This document shows positions 16,538-24,852 of a DNA stretch of 64,000 nt, in pieces (within the stretch, counting starts at the first letter, position 1; the number at the start of each line of letters is the position of its first letter). The DNA lies in NCBI GenBank assembly GCA_965601825.1, contig OZ271839.1:2108001-2172000 (forward strand), in the 5' to 3' direction. The notes below the pieces were generated by a model. The model had not been told where the DNA came from. It made no database searches and saw only the letters and a list, made by a program, of their open reading frames with translations. This DNA is from HXMU1420-13 sp965601825 (lineage in GTDB: Bacteria > Bacteroidota > Rhodothermia > Balneolales > Balneolaceae). A program made the position numbers and the translations under genes.

Positions 16538-16803
16538 TGAAAAATTTTTACCCCGATGAAACAACAAAACTGTTACAGCATCAACACTAGATGGTATTTG
16601 GCCTCGAAGTTAGTGCTGATGCTGGACAGTTTTTCAAACATGAATGTTAGGTCAATATATCAAAAAGCGGCTATTACCTCTTTTTAAACATAGATAGAAT
16701 TGGTTAGCGAAACGGACTGATAATTCTGAAAGGGCAGTTTAGCAGATCTGAAATCGCATGGTAGTTTCGAGGCTCATTCCCTGATAAGGAATGAGCTTTT
16801 TTT
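16538..16803 (+). ncRNA. Structured gene-free region, candidate small RNA
   Basis: No credible ORF is present. A long imperfect hairpin spans 16567-16632. Its arms are AAACTGT with ACAGTTT, CAGCATCA with TGATGCTG, and CACT with AGTG. A less ordered stretch follows with short complementary pieces (GAATT/AATTC, GAAA/TTTC). It ends in a perfect intrinsic terminator (16772-16803). A hairpin-rich segment with its own terminator and no ORF is what an independently transcribed RNA, or the 3' UTR of the preceding gene, would look like. It does not resemble tmRNA, RNase P RNA or SRP RNA. No promoter is certain. Confidence 0.3.
16772..16803 (+). terminator. Strong intrinsic terminator
   Basis: GCTCATTCC (16772-16780) pairs perfectly with GGAATGAGC (16788-16796) around CTGATAA, followed by seven T residues. 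The next base starts an in-frame ATG at 16804, so the peptidase gene must be transcribed by readthrough or from a promoter very close by. Confidence 0.92.
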
Positions 16804-16830
16804 ATGCTCTTCAATTTTCTAATATCTCGC

Positions 16831-17427
16831 ATGGCTTTAACTGAGGTACAAATACAGTCTTTAATAGAAAATCATATTTGGCATGAAGGATGTCCGGTCC
16901 ATCATTCAGAACTTTCTGTACTAAATATTTCCTATATCAACTTTGATGGTTTTTCTCAGATTGGTGAAATAATGGTCGCTGAAATAATAAAGGAACAAGT
17001 TCAATCTGTTTTCGAAGAGCTGTATGAGATTCAATTTCCAATTCATAATCTCTCACTTATAGATCATTATAAAGGAGATGATGTTGTATCTATGGAAGCC
17101 AATAATTCATCTGCATTCAATGGCAGAAAGGTTATGAATACTGATCGGTGGTCGAGTCATGCATATGGATTAGCAATCGATATTAATCCAACACAAAATC
17201 CGTATTTGAATTTTGATACATCAGAGTCAACCATTAAAGTATATCCTTCGGATGGAATGGCGTTCGTAAATCGTTCAGTGCTCAGAAAGGGAATGGTTGA
17301 AGATATTGTCCCGATTTTTGCAAAGTATGGATTCACCGAATGGGGAGGGTGCTGGGAAATGAAACCGGATTATCATCATTTTCAAATTCCCTGGGAAAAG
17401 ATTGAGGAATTATTTCCTGGAAATTAG
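16831..17427 (+). CDS. M15-family peptidase-like protein (D-Ala-D-Ala carboxypeptidase/endolysin type)
   Basis: This is a zinc peptidase-like protein of 198 residues. The M15 signature is clear: SSHAYGLAIDIN supplies the first His and Asp ligands, and WGGCW with DYHHF supplies the C-terminal HxxH/His ligand region. Such enzymes trim peptidoglycan peptides. There is no signal peptide, so export is unclear. An ATG at 16804 gives nine more residues but touches the T-tract of the terminator, so the ATG at 16831 (MALTEVQIQ) is preferred. A gap of about 11 bp precedes the DASS transporter gene. Confidence 0.82.
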   Translation: MALTEVQIQSLIENHIWHEGCPVHHSELSVLNISYINFDGFSQIGEIMVAEIIKEQVQSVFEELYEIQFPIHNLSLIDHYKGDDVVSMEANNSSAFNGRKVMNTDRWSSHAYGLAIDINPTQNPYLNFDTSESTIKVYPSDGMAFVNRSVLRKGMVEDIVPIFAKYGFTEWGGCWEMKPDYHHFQIPWEKIEELFPGN

Positions 17428-17438
17428 ATGATGATTTG

Positions 17439-18857
17439 ATGGATAGCCGAACTGTAAAACTAATTACTGGTCCCATTCTTTTTGGGTTAATTCTGCTATT
17501 TGGTGATGCCGAATCAAGTCAAGTGAGAATGATTGCAATTGCTGCCTGGATGTTAGTTTGGTGGGTTACAGCTGCCATTCCAATTGGTGTAACTGCATTA
17601 TTGCCCATTGTTCTATTTCCAATACTAAATATACTTTCCCTTCGAGAAACAACCGTCAACTATGCAAACCCAGTTATTTATCTTTTTTTTGGGGGATTTG
17701 TTTTAGGCTTAGCTATAGAAAAATGGAATCTACATCGAAGAATAGCGTTAAACATCATGAATCTGGCTGGTGAAAAACCTTCACGCATTATTCTTGGTGG
17801 TATGCTTGCTACTTCATTGTTATCAATGTGGATCAGCAACACAGCCACTACAGTTATGATGCTCCCAATTGGCATGTCAGTAATTATGCTACTCCAAGAT
17901 AAATTCAGTGATAAAGCCGCATCAAGAAATTTCGCACTCACATTAATGCTTGGTATAGCATATGCAGCCAATATTGGTGGAATAACAACAATTATTGGAA
18001 CACCACCCAATCTTGTTTTAGCGGGTATAGTTGAGGAAGGTGGTATAACACCATTAAGTTTTGCTAACTGGATGTTCTTTGCATTACCGCTAGTTACAAT
18101 TTTATTTTCGATGGTCTATTTCCTCAATACTAAATTCATTTATCCGGTTAGAATTAAAGAATTACCGGGAATACGTGAATTGATAACCAATGAACTAAAG
18201 CAGTTAGGAAATCTCCAAAAAGGAGAGAAGCGGGTGATGGTTGTGATGTTAGTTACTGCGCTTTGTTGGATTTTCAGATCTCAAATCACAAAAATTGAAG
18301 TTTTTACCGCTGTTTCTGATACCGGGATTGCAATCGCTGCTTCCATTGCACTTTTTATGATTCCATCCGGAGAAAAACAACAACCATTATTAGAATGGAA
18401 AGATACACAGCGACTACCTTGGGATATCTTACTATTATTTGGTGGTGGTATTTCTCTTGCAAAGGGATTAGAGGTCACAGACATAGTCGGTGCTTTAGGC
18501 AACTGGATTAGCTCTAACACGATCGCCGCTCCTTTAATCATTATTTTGGTCGTTTGTGCTTTTGCAGTATTCCTAACTGAAATAATGAGTAATGTTGCTT
18601 TAGTAGCTGTATTTATACCAGTTTCTTTTGTGATAGCACAATTCTTTGGTTTGGATGAGCTTCAACTGGCCATTCCTCTTACAATTGGAGCCAGTTGTGC
18701 ATTCATGTTTCCAATTTCAACTCCACCAAATGCAATTGTATTTTCAAGTGGTCATATTAAAATGGCGGAGATGGCGCGCTCAGGAATATTCCTGAATATT
18801 CTTTCCATCATCATTATTTCTGTGTACTGCTATTTTGTTCAGGATTATTTCTTTTAA
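17439..18857 (+). CDS. DASS/SLC13-family sodium:anion symporter
   Basis: This 472-residue inner-membrane transporter has about a dozen hydrophobic helices. The two conserved substrate/sodium hairpin motifs are visible: SNTATTVMMLPI in the first half and TEIMSNVALVAVF in the second. GTPPNLVLAG and STPPNA also match the divalent anion:sodium symporter family. Substrates in the family are dicarboxylates, citrate or sulfate, and this sequence does not tell which. The ATG at 17439 is taken over a TTG at 17436. Its end overlaps the convergent LptA-like gene by 4 bp. Confidence 0.9.
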   Translation: MDSRTVKLITGPILFGLILLFGDAESSQVRMIAIAAWMLVWWVTAAIPIGVTALLPIVLFPILNILSLRETTVNYANPVIYLFFGGFVLGLAIEKWNLHRRIALNIMNLAGEKPSRIILGGMLATSLLSMWISNTATTVMMLPIGMSVIMLLQDKFSDKAASRNFALTLMLGIAYAANIGGITTIIGTPPNLVLAGIVEEGGITPLSFANWMFFALPLVTILFSMVYFLNTKFIYPVRIKELPGIRELITNELKQLGNLQKGEKRVMVVMLVTALCWIFRSQITKIEVFTAVSDTGIAIAASIALFMIPSGEKQQPLLEWKDTQRLPWDILLLFGGGISLAKGLEVTDIVGALGNWISSNTIAAPLIIILVVCAFAVFLTEIMSNVALVAVFIPVSFVIAQFFGLDELQLAIPLTIGASCAFMFPISTPPNAIVFSSGHIKMAEMARSGIFLNILSIIIISVYCYFVQDYFF

Positions 18858-20257
18858 TCCTGATTAGATTTAGCATCAACAAACTGAAGATATCTTCTAG
18901 GAAGTGTGAAAGGTCGATTTACAGGAATAGGGTCTAACCTTGGAGATGAAATAGAATCAGGTTTTTGAGGTCGAAGTTCAGGATTCCAACTGAATCCATC
19001 TAAAGTTCTATTTTCCAGATCTGTGTATTCCGGTAAAAATAACCCTTCATTTTGGCCCATTCTGGCCGTAATAAGCTCACCATTCTCAAAGATTAATGAA
19101 GTAGTTGGACTCGTGTATTCCATAGCTCCATCAGGTTCATTTTCTTCATTTTTTGTGTGATATAAAATCTGAGAGTTTGGAAATACGTCGATTTGAGATA
19201 TATCACCTACATCAAAATATGCGACCAGCGTATCACCTTTTAACTGATTTAACCGAAACGTGCTGGTATCCTGTTGAGTTGAAAATGCATTCGGGAAAGC
19301 TCTCAGTTCTTTGATTTCAGAACTATCAAGTTGAACGACAATTAATTCACCGGATAATTGAGAGTTTTTATTCCAGGCTTTAGGCAGTCCACTCAAAGTA
19401 AAGATCTCCGTTTCAGAATCGTAAAGAAGGGTATCTGAAAGCGAGGAAAATTTCGAAGCCCAAACTTTAACACTATCGAGTCCTTCAATAGTAGATGTGG
19501 AGTCCTGATCTAGAAGTAGAAGTTCACCGGCATAAATATGGGTAGTATCCATTTTTGTACTATCACCTTCAACATTCATTAAATAGGCTTGATCACGAAT
19601 GTATCTTCTTCCTGTAGAATCAGCTTCCAGATAATTACCGGTTAATATGGCATTGTTTATACTATCTGATACAAACACATTGCTATAAAATTGAAGGAAA
19701 TTTTTTTCTCGATTAATGAAAAGTGAATCACCTTCAGCATATTGAGCGGAATCTTCGAGCTGTACATCAAATCTAAATATCGCACTATCCTGATTCTGAA
19801 AATAAGTTCCACTCTGAGCTGTTAATACTCCTTCAGAATCTTCGAGGCGAATTCCTGATGGAAAAATCGCGACTTTAGTAGTGAAGTTATAATCAACTTG
19901 CGAACCAAAGAGGGTAGTACTGTCTTGTTCGATAATAACCCTGCCGCGTAAAAGACTTATATCACGATTGGTGAAATAATAAAGTGTATCAGCCCAAATA
20001 TTTTCTGTTTCCGTGTCTATTTGAATATTTCCAAACGCCCGCATCTCATCCCGATCTAAAAAGCGCAATGCACTGTCACACACCATGGTAACATTGCGCA
20101 TGCTCATTCTCGCGTTAACTAGCTTCTGAACGCGTTCTCCTTCAACTTCAGTAAGTGTTGCAGAATCAAATCGTATTAACTCAACTATATCTTGAGCACT
20201 AGTATGAGCAGTACCAGTGAGAAGAAATAAATAGATAAAGAATATCTTTCGAATCAT
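18854..20257 (-). CDS. OstA/LptA-like LPS transport periplasmic protein
   Basis: This 467-residue protein has a signal peptide (cleavage near TSAQD). It is built from OstA-like beta-jellyroll repeats with recurring ADTLYYF, GRVIIEQDSTTLFG and DTTHIYAGELLLLD-type strands, as in LptA and the N-domain of LptD. It should bridge LPS from the inner membrane to the outer membrane. It is longer than E. coli LptA (185 residues), as is usual in Bacteroidota-type OstA-like proteins. It follows lptC with adjacent stop and start codons, and the C-terminal tail is Pro-rich. The gene symbol is withheld because LptA and LptD-N are hard to separate. Confidence 0.85.
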   Translation of the reverse strand: MIRKIFFIYLFLLTGTAHTSAQDIVELIRFDSATLTEVEGERVQKLVNARMSMRNVTMVCDSALRFLDRDEMRAFGNIQIDTETENIWADTLYYFTNRDISLLRGRVIIEQDSTTLFGSQVDYNFTTKVAIFPSGIRLEDSEGVLTAQSGTYFQNQDSAIFRFDVQLEDSAQYAEGDSLFINREKNFLQFYSNVFVSDSINNAILTGNYLEADSTGRRYIRDQAYLMNVEGDSTKMDTTHIYAGELLLLDQDSTSTIEGLDSVKVWASKFSSLSDTLLYDSETEIFTLSGLPKAWNKNSQLSGELIVVQLDSSEIKELRAFPNAFSTQQDTSTFRLNQLKGDTLVAYFDVGDISQIDVFPNSQILYHTKNEENEPDGAMEYTSPTTSLIFENGELITARMGQNEGLFLPEYTDLENRTLDGFSWNPELRPQKPDSISSPRLDPIPVNRPFTLPRRYLQFVDAKSNQD

Positions 20258-20821
20258 TTATTCGATCACAACTTTTCCACCACCTTCATTCAAAGTGTAG
20301 TTTGTTAAATCTGAATTCCCATAAAAGCCATTTGCTGCTATACTATCAGGTGGAGAAATAAAAATCACAAACTCGGGAGTACTTACTTTATCAAAGTTAC
20401 GCTCCCATAGGAGATATTCAGATCGTAGATTTTTCCCATCATAAGTTACTACATCAACATTTCTGAACATTTCAAATCTGCCTTTATCAGGTTCATAAAA
20501 TGCACTATCACAAGTAATTGTAGACTCTAATTCACCGGACTCATTAAAGATTTCGATTAGAACCGGTCCACTAATGGTTGTTTGATTCTCGCCATCCTGT
20601 TGAATGTTATAAGAATATGAACCGGACATTTTAATCCTATTTATACCACCTTCAAGCATATTCATTTTGAAGCCCCAACTTTCAGTTGAGTTTAATAAAG
20701 AATCGCCGAGAGCTAATTCCACTTGCTTAGAATCAAACTCATTGAGGTCATTGCATGCGAAGAATATGAATGCAAACAGGAAAAACGATATAGACTTAAT
20801 CCGTACCAAAATATCGATCAC
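20258..20821 (-). CDS. lptC: LptC-like LPS export lipoprotein
   Basis: This 187-residue protein has a lipobox-like signal (FIFFACNDL, Cys about residue 23). The rest is an LptC/OstA-type jellyroll with repeated strand motifs such as LESTITCDSAFYEPDKG and EMFRNVDVVTYDGKNLRSE. LptC links LptBFG to LptA, and adjacency to the LptA-like gene supports this. Translation starts at a GTG inside the last codons of upp (26 bp overlap), implying coupling to the upp message. In Bacteroidota the anchor is often a lipobox and not a transmembrane helix, as here. Confidence 0.85.
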   Translation of the reverse strand: MIDILVRIKSISFFLFAFIFFACNDLNEFDSKQVELALGDSLLNSTESWGFKMNMLEGGINRIKMSGSYSYNIQQDGENQTTISGPVLIEIFNESGELESTITCDSAFYEPDKGRFEMFRNVDVVTYDGKNLRSEYLLWERNFDKVSTPEFVIFISPPDSIAANGFYGNSDLTNYTLNEGGGKVVIE

Positions 20822-21422
20822 CAGCGTCTCCTAGTCCCGGCACGATGAAGGCATTCTCATTGAGTTTTTCATCAATTGCTGCCGTAATAATTGGAACATC
20901 CGGATGTTCTTTGTGAAGTCTTTCAATACCCTCCGGTGCAGCAATTAAGCTCACAAAGCGAATTTGTTGTGCACCGTTTTCTTTTAAGAAAGATAGAGCA
21001 TGGGATCCGCTACCACCAGTTGCAAGCATTGGATCAACAACCAGGTTTAAAGCCTTATCTAAGCCTGAAGGTAAATTATCATAGTAGTTTATGGGTTGGT
21101 GTGTTTCCTCATCTCGATACACACCAACATGACCAACTTTAGCTTCAGGCATAAAGTCGATAATTCCATCAACCAGGCTTAAGCCGGCTCTTAAGATTGG
21201 AATTACAATGACTTCTTGACCAGGCTCATATCCAATGGTTTTTTGGATTGGAGTTTCAATCTCAGTTTCATCCAGTTTTAGATCGTTCAATGCATGATAG
21301 GCCAGAATTATCCCAATATTAGAGAGAGCTCTTCGGAACAATGCCGTATTTGTGTTTTTATCACGCAAATAAGTTAGATAGCGATCAACTACAGGATGAC
21401 TGATTACTGAAACATTCTCCAT
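20796..21422 (-). CDS. upp: Uracil phosphoribosyltransferase
   Basis: This 208-residue enzyme converts uracil and PRPP to UMP in pyrimidine salvage. The PRPP loop is VVDPMLATGGS, and the C-terminal GLGDAGDRYFGTD is diagnostic of Upp. It starts 2 bp past the stop of the symporter gene and overlaps lptC at its end, so it sits inside a symporter-upp-lptC-lptA transcript. The length and motifs are typical. Confidence 0.96.
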   Translation of the reverse strand: MENVSVISHPVVDRYLTYLRDKNTNTALFRRALSNIGIILAYHALNDLKLDETEIETPIQKTIGYEPGQEVIVIPILRAGLSLVDGIIDFMPEAKVGHVGVYRDEETHQPINYYDNLPSGLDKALNLVVDPMLATGGSGSHALSFLKENGAQQIRFVSLIAAPEGIERLHKEHPDVPIITAAIDEKLNENAFIVPGLGDAGDRYFGTD

Positions 21423-21424
21423 AT

Positions 21425-23059
21425 TTATTTAATGCCTTGTTCTTCCATTTTTGCAAAGTATGTTTTACTGGCAGTTGCTACAACACCTGAAAGTGCAAAG
21501 AGGGCAATTATATTCGGGAACGTCATCAGACCAAGAGCAATGTCACCGATAGCCCATACCGTTTCAAGTGCGAGTACAGCTCCGATGAAATGCATCACCA
21601 GGTAAACCATTTTGTAGTAAATGATGGATTTATCACCAGCTAAATACTGGATAGAACGATCTCCATAATAACTCCAGCTAATGGCAGTTGAGACACCAAA
21701 TAATATCACACAGATTGTGACAATATACTTTCCGCCAGGGAAGATCGGAGCCAGGCCATTTTCGAATGCTAAAGCAGTTAATGGTGCTCCATTTTCTACT
21801 ATGCTGGTATGTAATTCATCTAGTTCAATTCCATTTTCACTCGTGATAATGACACCACCATCAACAACTTCTATTGTTCCGTTGAATGGCTGCGTTCTTT
21901 CTTCATCAAGGTAGAAAACACCCATTCCGTGGTCATTTCTTTCAATGGTACCATTTTCAGCTTCACCGTTACGAAGTACAAGTGTATTAGAATTACCATC
22001 TATTGATATTTCTGTTTCTATAGCTGCAGTTGTAAACAGCGTGTCGTGCTTCATATCCCAAACACCGGTACTTACAATTACCAAACCCGTCATTGTACAT
22101 ACTACTAGGGTATCAATAAATGGTTCTAGTAAAGCTACTACACCTTCTCGTACAGGTTCTTTTGTCTTAGCTGCACCGTGCGCGATAGGAGCACTACCTT
22201 GACCAGCTTCATTTGAAAAAAGTCCTCTTTTAATACCCCATACTAAGGTTGTCAGGAATAAACCTGAACCAACTCCAAACGCACCTGCTTTTGGAGTGAA
22301 TGCATATTCGAGAATGGTGCCGAATGCAGGAATTACTTTATCATAGTTAAGAAGAAGAATCGTTAATGCTCCCAGCACATAAATAATCGCCATAATAGGC
22401 ATTAGGCTAGCTGTTACTCTACCAATTCTCTTAATACCACCAATGATTACAAAACCAACTATAGAAGCTGTTACAAGACCGGTAATCCATCCCGGAACCA
22501 TAAAGGTACTTGATAAAGTATCAGCTACTGTATTTGCCTGAACGGCATTCCCTGTTAAAAAAGAACAAATAACAGCCATTGCAGCAAAGAAAACGGCTAA
22601 CCATTTCCAGTTTTCACCAAGACCTCTCTCGATATAATACATTGGACCGCCAGATACAGATCCATCAGCATTTTGAACTCGATATTTCACTGCTAGTGTA
22701 CATTCTGTGTATTTAACAGCCATACCGAAGAATGCTGTTACCCACATCCAAAAAAGAGCACCCGGGCCTCCATAGTGGATCGCAATTGCAACACCTGCAA
22801 TATTACCAATACCCACAGTTGCTGATAATGCGGTTGTAAGCGCCTGGAAATGATTTACATCACCAACTGCGTCCGGTGAATCGTATTTCCCCATTACAGA
22901 AAAAATCCCATGTCTGAATCTGCGGATCTGAACAAATCCAAGTCGAAGGGTGATAAAAATCCCGAAGCTGAGGAGAACAGCAACCATAAATGGGAAAAAG
23001 GAAGGAGTACTCCAAACCAAGTCGTTAAGAGTACCAACTACATTCTCGAAAGTTTCCAT
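21425..23059 (-). CDS. Alanine/glycine:cation symporter (AGCS) with inserted soluble domain
   Basis: This inner-membrane sodium-coupled amino-acid symporter has 544 residues. AGCS signatures include GIGNIAGVAIAIHYGGPGA (83-101), GGPMYYIERGLG (137-148) and FSNEAGQGSAP (281-291). Between a helix ending near STGVW (330-334) and one resuming near PLTALAFENG, there is an extra hydrophilic stretch of about 85 residues (337-422) rich in Asp, Glu, Asn and Gly with alternating beta-like strands. Ordinary members have only a short loop there, so this copy is longer than usual. It is the first gene of the upp-lpt run. Confidence 0.9.
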   Translation of the reverse strand: METFENVVGTLNDLVWSTPSFFPFMVAVLLSFGIFITLRLGFVQIRRFRHGIFSVMGKYDSPDAVGDVNHFQALTTALSATVGIGNIAGVAIAIHYGGPGALFWMWVTAFFGMAVKYTECTLAVKYRVQNADGSVSGGPMYYIERGLGENWKWLAVFFAAMAVICSFLTGNAVQANTVADTLSSTFMVPGWITGLVTASIVGFVIIGGIKRIGRVTASLMPIMAIIYVLGALTILLLNYDKVIPAFGTILEYAFTPKAGAFGVGSGLFLTTLVWGIKRGLFSNEAGQGSAPIAHGAAKTKEPVREGVVALLEPFIDTLVVCTMTGLVIVSTGVWDMKHDTLFTTAAIETEISIDGNSNTLVLRNGEAENGTIERNDHGMGVFYLDEERTQPFNGTIEVVDGGVIITSENGIELDELHTSIVENGAPLTALAFENGLAPIFPGGKYIVTICVILFGVSTAISWSYYGDRSIQYLAGDKSIIYYKMVYLVMHFIGAVLALETVWAIGDIALGLMTFPNIIALFALSGVVATASKTYFAKMEEQGIK

Positions 23060-23245
23060 GCACTAATTGTTATTTAATTCTGATTTTGAAACCGGCACAA
23101 AGTATAAAAGATTTAATAAAATAATGATGCCGAAACGTGAAACGGTGTAATCAAAATGATATTTGAAAAGTGAACGATTTGGATTTCAATAATGGTTGTG
23201 ACATGAAATCAAGACTTAATAGGCTAATAACCCACATTATTTAAA

Positions 23246-23539
23246 ATGACAAAAGCAGATATTGTTGATATCATCTCATCTTCAGTAGGACTAACAAAAG
23301 TTGAAACAGAAGCAGTGGTTAATGGTTTCATGGAAACTGTAATTGATGCGATGAAAAGAGGTGAGAACATCGAATTACGAGGATTTGGAAGCTTCAAAGT
23401 TGTAAAAAGGGCACAAAGAGTAGCTAGAAATCCTAAAACAAATATTGAAGTAATAGTACCTGAGCAATTTGTACCAGTACTTAAAGTCTCTAAAGATTTT
23501 AAAGAAGCTGTGAATGATTCAATGGCAGTAAAAATTTGA
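23246..23539 (+). CDS. HU/IHF-family DNA-binding protein
   Basis: This 97-residue histone-like protein bends or coats DNA as a dimer. It has the N-terminal KADIVDIISSSVGL helix pair, the central GFGSFKVVKRAQRVARNPKT flank of the beta arm with the intercalating Pro in RNPKT, and the C-terminal FKEAVN helix. It cannot be assigned to HU or IHF alpha/beta from sequence alone. A 186-bp spacer upstream contains no gene. The tiny COX24-like gene follows. Confidence 0.93.
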   Translation: MTKADIVDIISSSVGLTKVETEAVVNGFMETVIDAMKRGENIELRGFGSFKVVKRAQRVARNPKTNIEVIVPEQFVPVLKVSKDFKEAVNDSMAVKI

Positions 23540-23570
23540 TTTCGAAAACCGCATAAAGTTCTTATTTTTG
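23535..23570 (+). promoter_or_regulatory. Bacteroidota-type promoter candidate for the COX24-like gene
   Basis: TATTTTTG at 23563-23570 matches the Bacteroidota -7 consensus TAnnTTTG. A TTTG at 23535-23538 may serve as the -33 box, though the 24-base spacing is longer than the usual 19-21. It lies 42 bp before the start at 23613 and overlaps the end of the HU gene. Confidence 0.3.
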
Positions 23571-23612
23571 TAGTCTGACTAATAAAACACTTCAACGATC
23601 AGGTAAAATTGT

Positions 23613-23702
23613 ATGCCAAGCGGTAAAAAAAGAAAACGCGCAAAGATTGCTAAGCACAAGCGCAAGAAGCGTCTGAGAAAAAACAGACATAAGAAAAAGT
23701 AA
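23613..23702 (+). CDS. AURKAIP1/COX24-domain small basic protein, putative ribosomal protein
   Basis: This 29-residue protein is almost entirely Lys/Arg. It begins MPSGKKRKRAKIAKHKRKK and ends RHKKK. This matches the AURKAIP1/COX24 (DUF1713) family, related to mitochondrial small-subunit protein mS38 and to mycobacterial bS22, which bind near the decoding region of the 30S subunit. A small-subunit role here is inferred from the family. AGG at 23601-23603 precedes the ATG, and an intrinsic terminator follows within 7 bp. It is easily missed because of its length. Confidence 0.85.
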   Translation: MPSGKKRKRAKIAKHKRKKRLRKNRHKKK

Positions 23703-23708
23703 TTTTTA

Positions 23709-23734
23709 GGCTCCGATTTATCGGGGCCTTTTTT
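23709..23734 (+). terminator. Intrinsic terminator after the COX24-like gene
   Basis: GGCTCCGA (23709-23716) pairs with TCGGGGCC (23721-23728), with one G-U, around TTTA, followed by six T residues. Confidence 0.9.
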
Positions 23735-23735
23735 G

Positions 23736-24155
23736 TTAGTAGCTACGCCAGGTTCTTCTGCAATCTCTACATAAGTGTTTATTCACTTTTCTTGGCTGTA
23801 AAAAAGAGATTGAAACTAAGATGGTAAATATGATGGAAAGAATCGATTGCCTTGATTCGCTGAAAACTCTATTTGAACCACAGTTTGGGCATTTTTCATT
23901 TTCTTCAAGTAGTCCAAAAATTCCTTCATTAGTCTGATCAAATTGGAATTCAGATTTTAGAATCTCAATAGATTCTGCGGCAAATTCTTCGGGGATCATA
24001 AGTTTTACACCACCAACAGCAGTTGATAGATTTGTAATGGCAGATGTATTTACATCATGCAAAACACACGGTATCTCAGCATCATCAAGAAGGGCTTTTG
24101 CAAATTGAGCATCACTTGGATTAACAAAAGATCTTAAAACGATAAGTTTAGACAT
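23736..24155 (-). CDS. DUF2007-domain protein with zinc-ribbon and membrane segment
   Basis: This 139-residue protein has an N-terminal DUF2007 (putative signal-transducing protein) domain covering about residues 3-70, with VLRSFVNPSDAQFAKALLDDAEIP and GGVKLMIPEEFA. A zinc-ribbon half (CPNCGSNRV, 89-97) is followed by a hydrophobic segment (SILSIIFTILVSISFL) and a second half (CRDCRRTW, near the C-terminus). The two CxxC pairs thus flank a membrane segment, an odd placement for one ribbon. Its ATG overlaps the upstream stop (TAATG). Function is unknown. Confidence 0.75.
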   Translation of the reverse strand: MSKLIVLRSFVNPSDAQFAKALLDDAEIPCVLHDVNTSAITNLSTAVGGVKLMIPEEFAAESIEILKSEFQFDQTNEGIFGLLEENEKCPNCGSNRVFSESRQSILSIIFTILVSISFLQPRKVNKHLCRDCRRTWRSY

Positions 24156-24808
24156 TAAGCAGCAACTGCTTCAGAAAGAATGGTGTCACACATTGAAATA
24201 ACTCGATTTCCTTTCAAAAGCAGGTCTTGTAGGCGCCGACTCACATAATTATGTAATTCATTTAAATCTTCGGCTGCGCTAAGTTCATATTGGAAGTAGG
24301 AGATAAGATTAATTGCGCTAAGATATTTTCCTTGTTCATCTCCCTCGATCTCGATGTGCCACCTTGTTATGATGTTTTCATTCTTTAGCGTAGAATTAAT
24401 TTGCTTACTAATAGATTCCATCCATTTACTTGCTTGCTCTATCCTGTAGTTGCCTTCTCTTCCAAGTTGCTGTGGTTGGCAGGCATCAATATCAAATAAC
24501 CAGGTCATTTCGATGTCGATGGTAGGAGCGACATCGATTTCAGCTAGTTTTTCTACTCTAAGAAATGGGTGCTCTTGCATGCCATCCATTCTCCGGGCAA
24601 CGGATGTTTCACGAAAACTGTCCCAATCAAAGTTGATTGCCAGCGAATCAACAAAATTTGAACTCTTTGATAATCCAATACCCATTTCAAGCCCAATGGC
24701 ATGGATTTTATTATCTTTCCAAGTTTTAAAGGTATTACTTTGAATTCCTCGTTTCCCCAACTGTGTTTTTACAGTATTAACGATGGAATTAAAAATCGGA
24801 TAATGCAT
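24155..24808 (-). CDS. Hypothetical soluble protein
   Basis: This 217-residue protein has no signal peptide or membrane segment. It mixes helical stretches (QASKWMESISKQINSTL, LNELHNYVSRRLQDLLL) with beta-like ones (IDIEMTWLFDID, RWHIEIEGDEQG). I recognise no family and see no catalytic motif. It is translationally coupled to the DUF2007 protein (1-bp stop/start overlap) and diverges from rqcH with about 44 bp between starts. Confidence 0.7.
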   Translation of the reverse strand: MHYPIFNSIVNTVKTQLGKRGIQSNTFKTWKDNKIHAIGLEMGIGLSKSSNFVDSLAINFDWDSFRETSVARRMDGMQEHPFLRVEKLAEIDVAPTIDIEMTWLFDIDACQPQQLGREGNYRIEQASKWMESISKQINSTLKNENIITRWHIEIEGDEQGKYLSAINLISYFQYELSAAEDLNELHNYVSRRLQDLLLKGNRVISMCDTILSEAVAA

Positions 24809-24852
24809 TCAGCCTCAATGTTTTTTGACTCTCTTACAACTTGTTAAATCTC

